Assembly: GCA_963791595.1 (NCBI GenBank) | Contig: CAWBTF010000015.1 | Span: 83,727-147,726, forward strand | Length of the DNA stretch: 64,000 nt | Direction of reading: 5' to 3' | Source: JAEMQF01 sp963791595 | GTDB lineage: Bacteria; Pseudomonadota; Gammaproteobacteria; Burkholderiales; Burkholderiaceae_C | Shown: in pieces, positions 1 to 10,530 of the stretch | Layout: each line of letters begins with the position of its first letter | Position numbering within the stretch: position 1 is the stretch's first letter | The notes under the pieces: model-generated | The model's database searches: none | What the model saw: the letters and a program-made list of their open reading frames with translations, nothing else | What the model was told of the DNA's origin: nothing | Made by a program: the position numbers and the translations under genes

Positions 1-1755
1 GAAATCAACGACCACCTGCCTGAAAAGCTCGTCGACAACGAAATCCTCGAGGCCATTGTCTCGATGCTCAACGACATGGGCATCGCCGTCTACGAGCAAG
101 CTCCCGACGCGGCCACGCTGCTCATCGCCGGCGGCGGCACGACCACGGCGACGGAAGAAGAGGCTGAAGAGGCGGCAGAAGCGGCGCTGTCCACCGTGGA
201 CTCCGAATTCGGCCGCACCACCGACCCGGTGCGCATGTACATGCGCGAGATGGGCACGGTGGAGCTGCTCACGCGCGAGGGCGAGATCGAGATCGCCAAG
301 CGCATCGAAGGCGGCCTGCAGGCGATGATGCTCGCCATCAGCGCGTCGCCGACGACGATCGCCGAGCTGCTGTCGTACGCCGACCGCATCGCCACGGGCG
401 ACATGAAGATTTCCGAGGTGGTGGACGGTTTCGTCTCGGAAGACGAGGCCGACGACTACGTGGCCGAGGAAGACGTCGACTTCTTCGACGAAGACGACGA
501 CGACGGCCAGGGCGGCAGCAAGGCGCTGACGAAGAAGCTCGAGGAAATGAAGGCCTCGGCGCTGGTCAAGTTCGACAGTCTGCGCGCCAGCTTCGAGAAG
601 ATGCACCGTGCGTTCGAGAAAGACGGCTACCAATCGGCGCCGTACAACAAGGCGCAAATGGCCATCAGCACCGAGCTGATGACGATCCGGTTCACCGTCA
701 AGACGATCGAGAAGCTGTGCGCGATCCTTCGTTCGCAGGTCGACGACGTGCGCCGCTACGAGCGCGAGCTGCGCAAGATCCTGGTCGACAAGTGCGGCAT
801 GCCTCAGGAATACTTCATCAAGAACTTCCCGCCCAACTCGCTGAATCTGAAGTGGGCAGAGAAGGAAATCGCCGCCGCCAAGTCCTACAGCGTCGTGCTC
901 GCGCGCAACCTGCCTGCCGTTCAGGAACTGCAGAAGAAGCTCACCGACCAACAGGCGCGCGCCGTCGTGCCGCTGGAGGATTTGAAGAAGATCAACAAGC
1001 GCATGAACGAGGGCGAGAAGTCCTCGCGCGACGCGAAGAAGGAAATGATCGAGGCCAACTTGCGCCTGGTGATCTCGATCGCGAAGAAGTACACCAACCG
1101 CGGCCTGCAGTTCCTCGACCTGATTCAAGAAGGCAACATCGGCCTGATGAAGGCGGTGGACAAGTTCGAATACCGGCGCGGCTACAAGTTCTCGACCTAC
1201 GCCACGTGGTGGATTCGGCAGGCGATCACGCGCTCCATCGCCGACCAGGCGCGCACGATCCGCATTCCGGTGCACATGATCGAAACCATCAACAAGATGA
1301 ACCGCTTGAGCCGCCAGCACTTGCAGGAATTCGGCTTCGAGCCCGACGCGCCCACACTGGCCGAGAAGATGGAGATCCCGGAAGACAAGATCCGCAAGAT
1401 CATGAAGATCGCGAAGGAGCCGATCTCGATGGAGACGCCGATCGGCGACGACGACGACTCGCACCTGGGCGACTTCATCGAGGACACGAACAACACGGCG
1501 CCGATCGAAGCCGCGATGCAGGCGGGCCTGCGCGACGTGGTGAAGGACATCCTCGATTCGCTCACGCCGCGCGAGGCCAAGGTGCTGCGCATGCGCTTCG
1601 GCATCGAGATGAGCACCGACCACACGCTCGAGGAAGTGGGCAAGCAGTTCGACGTGACGCGCGAGCGCATTCGCCAGATCGAAGCGAAAGCGATCCGCAA
1701 ACTCAAACACCCGAGTCGCTCGGATAAGCTGCGGACGTACCTGGACAATCTTTGA
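1..1755 (+). CDS. rpoD: RNA polymerase primary sigma factor RpoD (sigma-70), 5' end outside window
   Basis: This is the housekeeping sigma factor that directs core RNA polymerase to -35/-10 promoters. The reading frame is open from base 1 with no start of its own, so the gene begins upstream; 584 residues are visible. Region 1.1 is entered in progress. Region 1.2 (TDPVRMYMREMGTVELLTRE) is followed by an acidic non-conserved insert. Region 2 contains the RpoD signature around 'NLRLVISIAKKYTNRGLQFL' and the -10-melting segment 'KFSTYATWWIRQAITRSIAD'. Region 4 ends with the helix-turn-helix 'VTRERIRQIEAKAIRKLKHP' and the typical C-terminus LRTYLDNL. The protein appears complete apart from its N-terminus. 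The identification is secure. Confidence 0.97.
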   Translation, partial: EINDHLPEKLVDNEILEAIVSMLNDMGIAVYEQAPDAATLLIAGGGTTTATEEEAEEAAEAALSTVDSEFGRTTDPVRMYMREMGTVELLTREGEIEIAKRIEGGLQAMMLAISASPTTIAELLSYADRIATGDMKISEVVDGFVSEDEADDYVAEEDVDFFDEDDDDGQGGSKALTKKLEEMKASALVKFDSLRASFEKMHRAFEKDGYQSAPYNKAQMAISTELMTIRFTVKTIEKLCAILRSQVDDVRRYERELRKILVDKCGMPQEYFIKNFPPNSLNLKWAEKEIAAAKSYSVVLARNLPAVQELQKKLTDQQARAVVPLEDLKKINKRMNEGEKSSRDAKKEMIEANLRLVISIAKKYTNRGLQFLDLIQEGNIGLMKAVDKFEYRRGYKFSTYATWWIRQAITRSIADQARTIRIPVHMIETINKMNRLSRQHLQEFGFEPDAPTLAEKMEIPEDKIRKIMKIAKEPISMETPIGDDDDSHLGDFIEDTNNTAPIEAAMQAGLRDVVKDILDSLTPREAKVLRMRFGIEMSTDHTLEEVGKQFDVTRERIRQIEAKAIRKLKHPSRSDKLRTYLDNL

Positions 1756-1849
1756 CACCATAGGCGTCGAAGATTGGCTGGGGACGTTGCCGCCGCAGGC
1801 GGTGGCGGTTGCGCAGCAAGCGCCACGCGGCTTGCGCCGCAGGCACAAA

Positions 1850-1876
1850 TTGCGGACCCACCTGGACAATCTGTAG
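1850..1876 (+). repeat. Duplicated copy of the rpoD 3' end
   Basis: The 24 bases before the TAG at 1874-1876 match the last eight codons of rpoD (1729-1752) at 20 of 24 positions. Translated in the same sense they read LRTHLDNL-stop, against LRTYLDNL-stop in rpoD. The copy lies about 120 bases downstream of the real end and has no open frame leading into it, so it is a fossil and not a gene. It suggests that the rpoD terminus was once displaced by a small insertion or by tandem duplication with slippage. Confidence 0.7.
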
Positions 1877-1934
1877 CAGGGCGGGGCCGCCGCCTGCGCC
1901 ATAATCCCGGCGCAATGCAACCCCTGCAGCGAGC

Positions 1935-2891
1935 ATGACCCAGATCGTCGAAGGCACGATTCTGTTCGCCGATCTGCGCGGCAGCACGTCCTTGTACGAA
2001 ACCCTGGGCAATGCCGAGGCCAGCGCCGTCGTCACGCAAAGCGTGGCCTTGCTCGGCGGCATCGTTCGCAGTTGCGACGGCCGCGTCGTGAAGACGCTGG
2101 GTGACGGCCTGATGGCCGTGTTTGCGCGCAGCTCGAGCGCTGTCGCCGCGGCCGACGAAATGCACGAGGCGCTCGAGCGCCTCGGTCCGGCCAGCGCCGC
2201 GTCACCGAACCTGTCGCCGCTCAAGCTGCAGGTGGCATTGGCGCATGGCGAAGTGGTCGAGATGGCCGGTGACCTGTTCGGCGACGCGGTCAACGTTTCG
2301 GCACGCCTGCTCGACCATGCGGGAGACAACGAGACCCTGGTCACCGTGAACGTCGTCGCCAGCCTGGATGAAGGCACACGCAAGCGCTTTCGCAGCCTCG
2401 ACAAGATGCAGCTTCGCGGCCGCGCCGAACCGGTGCATGTGCACCTGCTGGAAACCTCGCGCAAGTTCGGCGACACCGCGACCACTGCTTTCGGCGACAT
2501 GGCGGTCGTGCCCGAGCCCGAAGGGATTCGCCTGGTCTGGCTCGACCTGAACCGCGTCTACACCGGCGCAAACCTGCCGGTCGTGCTGGGGCGCAGCCCA
2601 CAAGCCGCTTACTGCATCGACGACACCCGCGTGTCGCGTTCGCACGCCCGCATCGACTGGCATGGCGGCACGTTCCAGCTCACCGACCTCAGTTACAACG
2701 GCACCTACGTTCGCTTCGACAACGACCCCGAGATCATCAGCCTGCGCCGCGGCACCTGCACGCTGCACGGCAGCGGCCTGGTCGGGTTGGGCTCGCCGCC
2801 GCTCGAACCTTCGAGCCCCAGTGTGCGGTTCGAGATCATGAAGTTCGGCGACACCCAGCCCCAGGTGGTGAGCGAGTTCAGCGACGACTGA
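1935..2891 (+). CDS. Class III adenylate/guanylate cyclase fused to an FHA domain
   Basis: This 318-residue soluble protein has an N-terminal class III nucleotide cyclase domain (about residues 1-165) and a C-terminal forkhead-associated domain (about 200-300). The cyclase has the first metal-binding Asp in FADLRGST, the second in KTLGDGLMAVF together with the purine-selecting Lys, and the transition-state Asn/Arg in AVNVSARL, so it should be active. The Lys favours ATP over GTP. The FHA part has the phosphothreonine-binding pattern GRS...SRSHARI...NGTYV. It has no membrane segment. The likely role is cNMP production controlled by binding a Thr-phosphorylated partner, but no Ser/Thr kinase is visible nearby. 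The ATG at 1935 is the first in frame before the cyclase motif. Confidence 0.85.
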   Translation: MTQIVEGTILFADLRGSTSLYETLGNAEASAVVTQSVALLGGIVRSCDGRVVKTLGDGLMAVFARSSSAVAAADEMHEALERLGPASAASPNLSPLKLQVALAHGEVVEMAGDLFGDAVNVSARLLDHAGDNETLVTVNVVASLDEGTRKRFRSLDKMQLRGRAEPVHVHLLETSRKFGDTATTAFGDMAVVPEPEGIRLVWLDLNRVYTGANLPVVLGRSPQAAYCIDDTRVSRSHARIDWHGGTFQLTDLSYNGTYVRFDNDPEIISLRRGTCTLHGSGLVGLGSPPLEPSSPSVRFEIMKFGDTQPQVVSEFSDD

Positions 2892-3034
2892 AGAGCATGA
2901 GAACTTTTCGGCTGCGCCTGCCAAGCTTGGGCCTGCGGTGCTCGCCGTCCCCGCCTTTGGCAGCACTCCTCGACCCCAGCTCGGCACGCTCGAGACGGAG
3001 ATTTCTCGGGCTCTAGGCCCGGGATACCCCGGTC

Positions 3035-4126
3035 ATGAGCTTCGCGCGCGAGCCTGAATTCGCCCACGGCACCGCCCCGCGCACTGCGGTCCTGCTGTGC
3101 AACCTCGGCACCCCCGACGCGCCCACGCCGACGGCGCTGCGGCGCTACCTCGCCGAGTTCCTGAGCGACCCGCGCGTCGTCGAAATTCCGAGAATCGCCT
3201 GGTGGCCGATCCTGCACGGCATCATCTTGCGCGTGCGCCCGGCGAAGTCGGCGCGCAAGTACGCGAGCATCTGGACACCCGAAGGCTCGCCGCTCCTCAC
3301 CTGGACTGACAAGCAGGCAAAAATGCTGCACGGCTACCTCGGCGAGCGCGGCCACGACGTGACGGTGCGCTTCGCGATGCGCTACGGCAAACCGGCGATG
3401 GCCCAGGTGCTGGATGAACTCAAGGCGCAGCGCATCACGCGCATTCTGGTGTTTCCGCTGTACCCGCAGTATTCGGGGCCGACGACCGGCAGCGTGATCG
3501 ACGCGCTCGGCGCCTGGGCCCGGCGTATTCGCAGCGTACCCGAGCTGCGCATCGTGAACCGCTATCACGACGACGCCGGCTACATCGACGCGCTGGCCGG
3601 CAGCGTCAACGAACATTGGCAATCGCATGGCCGCCCCGACAAGCTGGTGATGAGTTTTCACGGCGTTCCCAAACGCACGCTGCTGCTGGGCGACCCGTAC
3701 CACTGCGAGTGCCAGAAGACGGCGCGGCTGCTGGCGCAGCGCCTGGGCCTGCGCGACGAGCAATGGGTCTTGACGTTCCAAAGCCGCTTCGGCAAGGCCC
3801 AGTGGTTGCAGCCCTACACCGAGCCGACGCTGATCGAACTGGCGCGCAGCGGGGTGAAACGCGTCGACGTCATCTGCCCGGGCTTTGCCGCCGATTGCCT
3901 GGAAACGCTTGAAGAAATTGCCGTCGAAGTGCGCGACGCGTTCCTGCGCGCGGGCGGCAAGGAGTTCAACTACCTGCCTTGCCTGAACGCGCGGCACGAC
4001 TGGATTGCGGCGCTCGCGCAACTGGCGATTCGCCACCTGCAGGGCTGGGACACCGCGTCCAAGGCCGACCCCACCGGACTCGCCGCGCAGCGCGCCCGCG
4101 CGCTGTCGATGGGTGCATCAAGCTGA
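3035..4126 (+). CDS. hemH: Ferrochelatase HemH
   Basis: The enzyme inserts Fe2+ into protoporphyrin IX in the last step of protoheme synthesis. The 363-residue length is normal for the proteobacterial enzyme. The N-terminus has the conserved 'AVLLCNLGTPDAPTPTALRR' start, the catalytic His lies in VMSFHGVPKRT, and the C-terminal half has the conserved 'CPGFAADCLETLEEI'. The start at 3035 precedes the first conserved block by about 20 residues. The gene is convergent with tctA, and the two coding regions overlap by 9 bases (4118-4126). No other heme gene is adjacent. Confidence 0.96.
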   Translation: MSFAREPEFAHGTAPRTAVLLCNLGTPDAPTPTALRRYLAEFLSDPRVVEIPRIAWWPILHGIILRVRPAKSARKYASIWTPEGSPLLTWTDKQAKMLHGYLGERGHDVTVRFAMRYGKPAMAQVLDELKAQRITRILVFPLYPQYSGPTTGSVIDALGAWARRIRSVPELRIVNRYHDDAGYIDALAGSVNEHWQSHGRPDKLVMSFHGVPKRTLLLGDPYHCECQKTARLLAQRLGLRDEQWVLTFQSRFGKAQWLQPYTEPTLIELARSGVKRVDVICPGFAADCLETLEEIAVEVRDAFLRAGGKEFNYLPCLNARHDWIAALAQLAIRHLQGWDTASKADPTGLAAQRARALSMGASS

Positions 4127-5608
4127 GCGACTTGACCGGCGCCGCAAAATCCGCGGCAGCACCAGCAGGCCGACGATCACGACGAGCAGCGCCGCCGACA
4201 TCGGCCGCTCGATGAACACGCTCCACTTGCCCTCGCCGATCGACAAGGCATTGCGCATCTGCGCTTCGGCCAGCGGCCCGAGGATCGCGCCGACGACCAC
4301 CGGCGCAGTGGGAAAGTCGAAGCGCCGCATCGCCACGCCGAGCAAGCCGATCGCGTAGAGCAACACCAGGTCGAACGCCGACTGGCGCATGCCGTAAACG
4401 CCGACCGTCGCGAAGATCAGAATGCCGGCATAGAGGTAAGGCTTCGGAATCTTCAGCAGTTTCACCCACAGGCCCACCAGCGGCAGGTTCAGGATCAGCA
4501 GCATTACGTTGCCGATGTAGAGCGACGCGATCAGCGCCCACACCAGCGCCGCGTTCTTGTCGAACAGTTGCGGCCCAGGCTGAATGCCGTAGTTCTGGAA
4601 TGCGCCGAGCAGAATCGCCGTCGTGTTCGAGGTCGGGATACCCAGCGTCAGCAAGGGAATCAGCGTCGCCGTGACGGCGGCGTTGTTCGCCGCTTCGGGC
4701 CCGGCCACGCCTTCGATGGCACCCGTGGTTGCGAACTCCTGCTGGTGTGGCGAGAGCTTCTTCTCGGTGGCGTAGCTCAGGAAGGTCGGGATCTCGCTGC
4801 CGCCGGCCGGAATCGTGCCGAACGGAAAGCCGATCGCCGTGCCGCGCAGCCACGCCGGCCACGAGCGGCGCCATTCGCCGCGCGTCATGTGCACCTTGCT
4901 CATTCGGTTTTGCGTCTCGACCACGCGGCCTTCGTACAACACGGCGTAGAGCGACTCGCCCACTGCGAACAGGCCCACCGCAATCAGTACCACTTCGAGC
5001 CCATCCATCAGTTCGGACACACCCGCCGTGTAGCGCGCCTGCGCGGTGATCTGGTCGATGCCCACCAACCCCATCCCCAGCCCGACGAACAGCGCCGTCA
5101 AGCCGCGCAGCGTGCTCTTGCCCAGCACCGCGCTGACGGTGCAAAACGCCAGCACCATCAGCATGAAGTACTCCGGCGGCCCGAGCTTCACGGCGTGCGT
5201 CGCCACCAGCGGCGCGAACAGCGTCACGAGCACGGTGGCGATGGTTCCGGCCACGAACGAGCCGATGGCGGCAGTGGCGAGTGCGGCGCCGGCGCGGCCG
5301 TTCTTCGCCATCTTGTTGCCCTCCATCGCCGTGACCATCGAGCCCGCTTCGCCCGGCGTGTTGAGCAGGATCGACGTCGTCGAGCCGCCATACATCGCCC
5401 CGTAGTAGATGCCGGCGAAGAAGATCATCGACGCCGTCGGGTCCACTTTCAGCGTGATCGGCAGCAGCATCGCCACCGCCGTCGCCGGCCCGATGCCCGG
5501 CAGCACGCCGATCGCCGTGCCCACCGTGCAGCCGAGCAGCGCCCACAGCAGGTTCACCGGCGTTCCCGCCGTGGCGAAGCCTTGCAGCAGCAGGCTCCAG
5601 ATGTCCAT
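4118..5608 (-). CDS. tctA: TctA-family large membrane subunit of tripartite tricarboxylate transporter
   Basis: This is the large permease subunit of a TTT-type uptake system; it works with the small membrane subunit and a periplasmic binding protein to import citrate-like or other carboxylates using ion gradients. The protein has 496 residues with about eleven or twelve hydrophobic segments. It opens with MDIWSLLLQGFATAGTPVN and carries the family's Gly-rich loops GVLPGIGPATAVAMLLPIT and 'GSEIPTFLSYATEKKLSPH'. The start at 5608 shares one base with the tctB stop (TGATG), which implies translational coupling and excludes the longer frame upstream. The substrate cannot be read from sequence, because TctC paralogues bind many carboxylates. 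Confidence 0.95.
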   Translation of the reverse strand: MDIWSLLLQGFATAGTPVNLLWALLGCTVGTAIGVLPGIGPATAVAMLLPITLKVDPTASMIFFAGIYYGAMYGGSTTSILLNTPGEAGSMVTAMEGNKMAKNGRAGAALATAAIGSFVAGTIATVLVTLFAPLVATHAVKLGPPEYFMLMVLAFCTVSAVLGKSTLRGLTALFVGLGMGLVGIDQITAQARYTAGVSELMDGLEVVLIAVGLFAVGESLYAVLYEGRVVETQNRMSKVHMTRGEWRRSWPAWLRGTAIGFPFGTIPAGGSEIPTFLSYATEKKLSPHQQEFATTGAIEGVAGPEAANNAAVTATLIPLLTLGIPTSNTTAILLGAFQNYGIQPGPQLFDKNAALVWALIASLYIGNVMLLILNLPLVGLWVKLLKIPKPYLYAGILIFATVGVYGMRQSAFDLVLLYAIGLLGVAMRRFDFPTAPVVVGAILGPLAEAQMRNALSIGEGKWSVFIERPMSAALLVVIVGLLVLPRILRRRSSRSA

Positions 5609-6105
5609 CAGAGCCAGCCGCTGGACGTGAGGCCCGGCAGGTTGATCGCGAGCAGCTTCGTGAACATCCAGAACACCGGTGCGGCGATCGCCGCGCCGAT
5701 CGCCGCGTCGATCACCCACGCGCGCGGCGAGAGGTCAGGCCGGCCCTGGGCGCTCTTGAAGCCGCGCACTGCGAGCACGAAGCACAGCGTGCAGCTCAGA
5801 ATGAACCCCAGCGTCGTGATCAGCGCCGCCGTGGCGAGCACGCCGGCCGACACCCACGCGAAGCCAAGCCAGTCTGCGCGCGGTGTGGCGGCTTCATCCA
5901 CATCGTCGAAGCCGCCGCGCCAAGCCTGCGCGAGCAGCGCCGCTCCACACAGCAGCAGCGACACGCCGACAACCCACGGCAGAAAGTTCGGGCCGACGCC
6001 TGAGTAGCCGGCCTCCGAGCGGATCGACGCCGCGCCGCCGACGAACACCACCCCCAGCCCCAGCACGCCCACGCCGACGAGGGCGTGGGTCGCCGGCCCC
6101 TTCAT
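5608..6105 (-). CDS. tctB: TctB-family small membrane subunit of tripartite tricarboxylate transporter
   Basis: The protein has 165 residues with four predicted membrane helices (about residues 7-27, 45-63, 85-115 and 130-155), the usual TctB topology. It contains the family's 'GYSGVGPNFLPWVVGVSLLL' block near residue 33. Its ATG (6105) overlaps the tctC stop by four bases (ATGA), and its stop touches the tctA start, so tctC-tctB-tctA is one tightly coupled operon read on the minus strand. The length and position support the call more than sequence, which is poorly conserved in this family. Confidence 0.92.
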   Translation of the reverse strand: MKGPATHALVGVGVLGLGVVFVGGAASIRSEAGYSGVGPNFLPWVVGVSLLLCGAALLAQAWRGGFDDVDEAATPRADWLGFAWVSAGVLATAALITTLGFILSCTLCFVLAVRGFKSAQGRPDLSPRAWVIDAAIGAAIAAPVFWMFTKLLAINLPGLTSSGWL

Positions 6106-7064
6106 CCGATCATTCCCGACTTGACCATCACCGCACGCAGACTCGCAAACTCGTCGTCGACGAACTTCTCGAATTCCATGCCCGTCATCAGCGCAGGCGT
6201 CCAGCCGTTTTTCTCCAGCGCCTCGGCCCAGGCCTTGGACTTCGTCGCCTTCACGATCAGCTCGGTCAAGGCCTTGCGCTGTTCGGCGCTGATGCCCGGC
6301 GCGCCGTATACGCCGCGCCAGTTGCCGATCACGACGTTGATGCCCTGCTCCTTCAGGGTCGGCACGTTGATGCCTTTCAGGCGCTTCTCCGACGTCACGC
6401 CGATCGGCAGCATCTTGCCGGTGGTGATGTACTCGGCAAACTCGCTGTAGCCGCTGCCGCCCACGGTCACGTTGCCGCCGAGGATCGCCGCAGTCGCCTC
6501 GCCGCCGCCTCGGAACGCGACGTAATTGATCTTCGCCGGATCGACGCCGACCTCGCGCGCGATCATCGCCGCGGCGATGTGTTCGGTGGAGCCGCGCGAA
6601 CCGCCGCCCCATTTCACGCTGCCGGGGTCCTTCTTCAGTTGTTCGACCACGTCGCGCATGTTCTTCAGGGGCGAACTCGCCGGCAGCACGAATACGTTGT
6701 ACTCGCTCGTCAAGCGCGCCAGCGCGGTCGCCTGCGTCACCGTGACCGGCGGTTTGGAGGTGATGATGCCGCCGAGCATCACCGCGCCCATCACCATCAG
6801 CGCGTTCGGGTCACCCTTCGCTGCGTTGACGAACTGCGCCAGGCCGATCGCCCCGGCCGCGCCGCCCTTGTTCTCGAAGCTCACCGAGTCGGCGGCGCCG
6901 CTTTCCTGCAGGGCTTTGCCCAGGGCTCGGCCCGTCGAGTCCCAGCCGCCGCCGGGGTTGGCCGGGATCATCATCTTCAAATTGGCTGCTGCGCCGGCCG
7001 GCAGCGGCAACGCGCCGGCCGCGGCCAGAGCAGTCAAGGTCTTCAGAAAAGTATCGCGACGCAT
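6102..7064 (-). CDS. tctC: TctC/Bug-family periplasmic substrate-binding protein
   Basis: This 320-residue extracytoplasmic solute receptor feeds the adjacent TctBA permease. An N-terminal export signal (MRRDTFLKTLTALAAAGALP, followed by an Ala-rich cleavage region) may be Tat-like given the two arginines. The mature part has Bug-family features, including 'PANPGGGWDSTGRALGKALQ' at the ligand-binding mouth and a conserved WGGGSRGSTEH loop. A strong Shine-Dalgarno AGGAGG lies just upstream of the ATG at 7064 and decides that start over longer in-frame extensions. It is first in the operon and divergent from hslR. The ligand is unknown. Confidence 0.94.
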   Translation of the reverse strand: MRRDTFLKTLTALAAAGALPLPAGAAANLKMMIPANPGGGWDSTGRALGKALQESGAADSVSFENKGGAAGAIGLAQFVNAAKGDPNALMVMGAVMLGGIITSKPPVTVTQATALARLTSEYNVFVLPASSPLKNMRDVVEQLKKDPGSVKWGGGSRGSTEHIAAAMIAREVGVDPAKINYVAFRGGGEATAAILGGNVTVGGSGYSEFAEYITTGKMLPIGVTSEKRLKGINVPTLKEQGINVVIGNWRGVYGAPGISAEQRKALTELIVKATKSKAWAEALEKNGWTPALMTGMEFEKFVDDEFASLRAVMVKSGMIG

Positions 7065-7197
7065 GGGAGTCCTCCTGGTGATGGGGCCGCAGCAGTTCTG
7101 CTCGTCTGCCCAGCTTTTGCTGCGTGACCGCATTGTTCCCCCCAATCCGGTTGCGGGGGGCGCCTTCGCATTGGGATAAATGCTAGTGTCGCGCCCC

Positions 7198-7614
7198 ATG
7201 GATGACGAATCGCATCGGATCAGGCTCGACAAATGGCTCTGGGCAGCACGCCTGTTCAAGACGCGCAGCCTGGCGGCCGAGCAGATCGGCAAAGGGCATG
7301 TGCTGGTCAACGAGCAGGCCGCGAAAGCCTCGCGCGAGGTGCGCATCGGCGACACGATCGCGCTGACCCAGGGGCAAATGCCGCTGCAGATCGTCGTCAA
7401 GGGCCTGAGCCAGATTCGCGGCCCGGCACCGGTGGCACAGGCCTTGTACGAGCAAACGCCGCAAAGCCTGGCCAAACGTGCCGAGCTGACCGAGCAGCGC
7501 CGCTCCGGCGTCGAGCCCGGGCAGACGCTGGAACAGGGCCGCCCGACCAAACGCGACCGCCGCAAGCTCGCGCAATGGAACCGCTGGAGCGCCACTGACG
7601 AAGGCTTGAAGTGA
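7198..7614 (+). CDS. hslR: Ribosome-associated heat-shock protein Hsp15 (S4 domain)
   Basis: Hsp15 binds 50S subunits carrying stalled peptidyl-tRNA and helps recycle them after heat stress. This 138-residue protein starts with an S4 RNA-binding domain (about residues 6-65: 'IRLDKWLWAARLFKTRSLAA', GHVLVNEQAAKASREVRIGD). It ends in a basic tail (GRPTKRDRRKLAQWNRW) typical of HslR. The ATG at 7198 gives the normal family N-terminus; an earlier ATG six codons upstream adds nothing conserved. It lies 230 bp before grpE-dnaK-dnaJ, which fits a stress role although it seems to have its own terminator. Confidence 0.9.
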   Translation: MDDESHRIRLDKWLWAARLFKTRSLAAEQIGKGHVLVNEQAAKASREVRIGDTIALTQGQMPLQIVVKGLSQIRGPAPVAQALYEQTPQSLAKRAELTEQRRSGVEPGQTLEQGRPTKRDRRKLAQWNRWSATDEGLK

Positions 7615-7626
7615 ACCACCCCCGTA

Positions 7627-7681
7627 GCGCCTTCGGCGCACCCCCTCAAAGGGGGCGCCGCTGGCGAACCGGCAAAGCCGG
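7627..7681. terminator. Three consecutive hairpins after hslR
   Basis: Three short perfect palindromes follow the hslR stop: GCGCC-TTC-GGCGC (7627-7639), CCCCCT-CAA-AGGGGG-like (7641-7655) and CCGGC-AAA-GCCGG (7669-7681). Such GC-rich hairpin strings are common intergenic repeats in Comamonadaceae and probably terminate or stabilise the hslR transcript. There is no T-tract, so a classical intrinsic terminator is not certain. Confidence 0.5.
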
Positions 7682-7790
7682 ATCCGCTGCGGCCGCTTGA
7701 ATCGAGCTGCCGGTTCATGGGTCGCGTGGTGTCCAGCGCAGGATTTCACGCCCGCGCGTCCCTCACAATCGCGGGTTTCCTCAAATTGCC

Positions 7791-7818
7791 CTTGAAATCT
7801 CGGCCTCCGGCTCCAGAT
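7791..7818 (+). promoter_or_regulatory. Putative sigma-32 (RpoH) promoter of grpE
   Basis: CTTGAA at 7791-7796 is a perfect -35 for the heat-shock sigma factor. After 14 bases CTCCAGAT (7811-7818) is a fair match to CCCCATNT. Transcription would start near 7825, which would leave the GTG at 7827 without a leader and supports ATG 7845 as the grpE start. This was read by eye only. Confidence 0.45.
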
Positions 7819-7844
7819 CGACCGCTGTGCCAGCCAATGTGACC

Positions 7845-8393
7845 ATGCAAGAAAATCCATCTTCTCCCCCCAACGGCCAGGCCACAGGCGATGCTGCCGG
7901 TGCAGCAGACGCCGATCGCAGCCCCCAGCCGAGCATCGAGCAGCAACTCGCCGACCTCCAGGCGCGCCACGCCGAGGTGTCAGACGCCTACCTGCGCGCC
8001 AAGGCCGAAGCCGAGAACACGCGCCGCCGCGCCGAAGAAGAAGTGAGCAAGGCGCGCAAATTCGCCGTGGATTCGTTCGCCGAGAGCCTGCTCCCGGTCA
8101 AGGACAGCCTCGAGGCGACGCTTGCGATCAAGGATGCGCGGCTCGAACAGTTGCTCGAAGGCGTGAACGCCACCTTGCGCCAGCTGGGCGGGGCACTCGA
8201 GCGCAACAAGGTGATCGAGATCAATCCGCAGGCCGGCGCCCGCTTCGACCCGCACCAGCACCAGGCGATCAGCGTCGTCCCGGCGGCGCAGGAGCCCAAC
8301 ACCGTGGTCGCGGTGCTGCAAAAGGGCTACTCGATCGCCGAGCGCACCTTGCGCCCGGCGCTCGTCACCGTGGCGGCGTCCGCGAACCCATGA
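7845..8393 (+). CDS. grpE: Nucleotide exchange factor GrpE
   Basis: GrpE releases ADP from DnaK and so drives the chaperone cycle. The 182-residue protein has a disordered Pro/Ala-rich start (1-30), a long coiled coil (about 30-110, 'QQLADLQARHAEVSDAYLRA', ENTRRRAEEEVSKARKFAVD) and a C-terminal beta domain with the conserved 'FDPHQHQAISVVPAAQEPNT' and VLQKGYSIAERTLRPALVTV. A GTG six codons upstream could also start translation, but the putative promoter lies too close to it. It is first in a grpE-dnaK-dnaJ order. Confidence 0.95.
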   Translation: MQENPSSPPNGQATGDAAGAADADRSPQPSIEQQLADLQARHAEVSDAYLRAKAEAENTRRRAEEEVSKARKFAVDSFAESLLPVKDSLEATLAIKDARLEQLLEGVNATLRQLGGALERNKVIEINPQAGARFDPHQHQAISVVPAAQEPNTVVAVLQKGYSIAERTLRPALVTVAASANP

Positions 8394-8412
8394 CCTGACA
8401 GGGTCCGCGCCG

Positions 8413-8439
8413 CTTGAAAAGGCGCCCTTCACCCACAAC
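8413..8439 (+). promoter_or_regulatory. Putative sigma-32 promoter of dnaK
   Basis: CTTGAA (8413-8418), 13 bases, then CCCACAAC (8432-8439) fits the RpoH consensus well in the -35 and spacing and moderately in the -10. It sits in the 84-bp gap between grpE and dnaK, so dnaK may be transcribed more strongly than grpE. No CIRCE inverted repeat is visible, which argues against HrcA control. Confidence 0.45.
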
Positions 8440-8477
8440 TCAAGTACAACCGCAATCCGCATTCAGGAGCATTCAGC

Positions 8478-10427
<1,950 letters not shown>

Positions 10428-10530
10428 GTGACCCAGCAGGTCGGGTGGTCCCCGGCCCGAGCGCGCCGCATTCGAAGCGTCAGACAAGGTCTGCGCCGAC
10501 GATGCGGCGGTTTGCTTTGCGCGAGGGCGT

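Noticed and set aside
2892..3034. Possible terminator or small RNA between the cyclase and hemH
   Set aside because: Only short imperfect complementarities around TTTGGCAG/CTGCCAAG; no stable hairpin with a T-tract.
7151..7180. Sigma-70 promoter for hslR (TTGCGG, then GATAAA)
   Set aside because: Spacing is 18 and both hexamers are weak; it is not strong enough to list as a feature.
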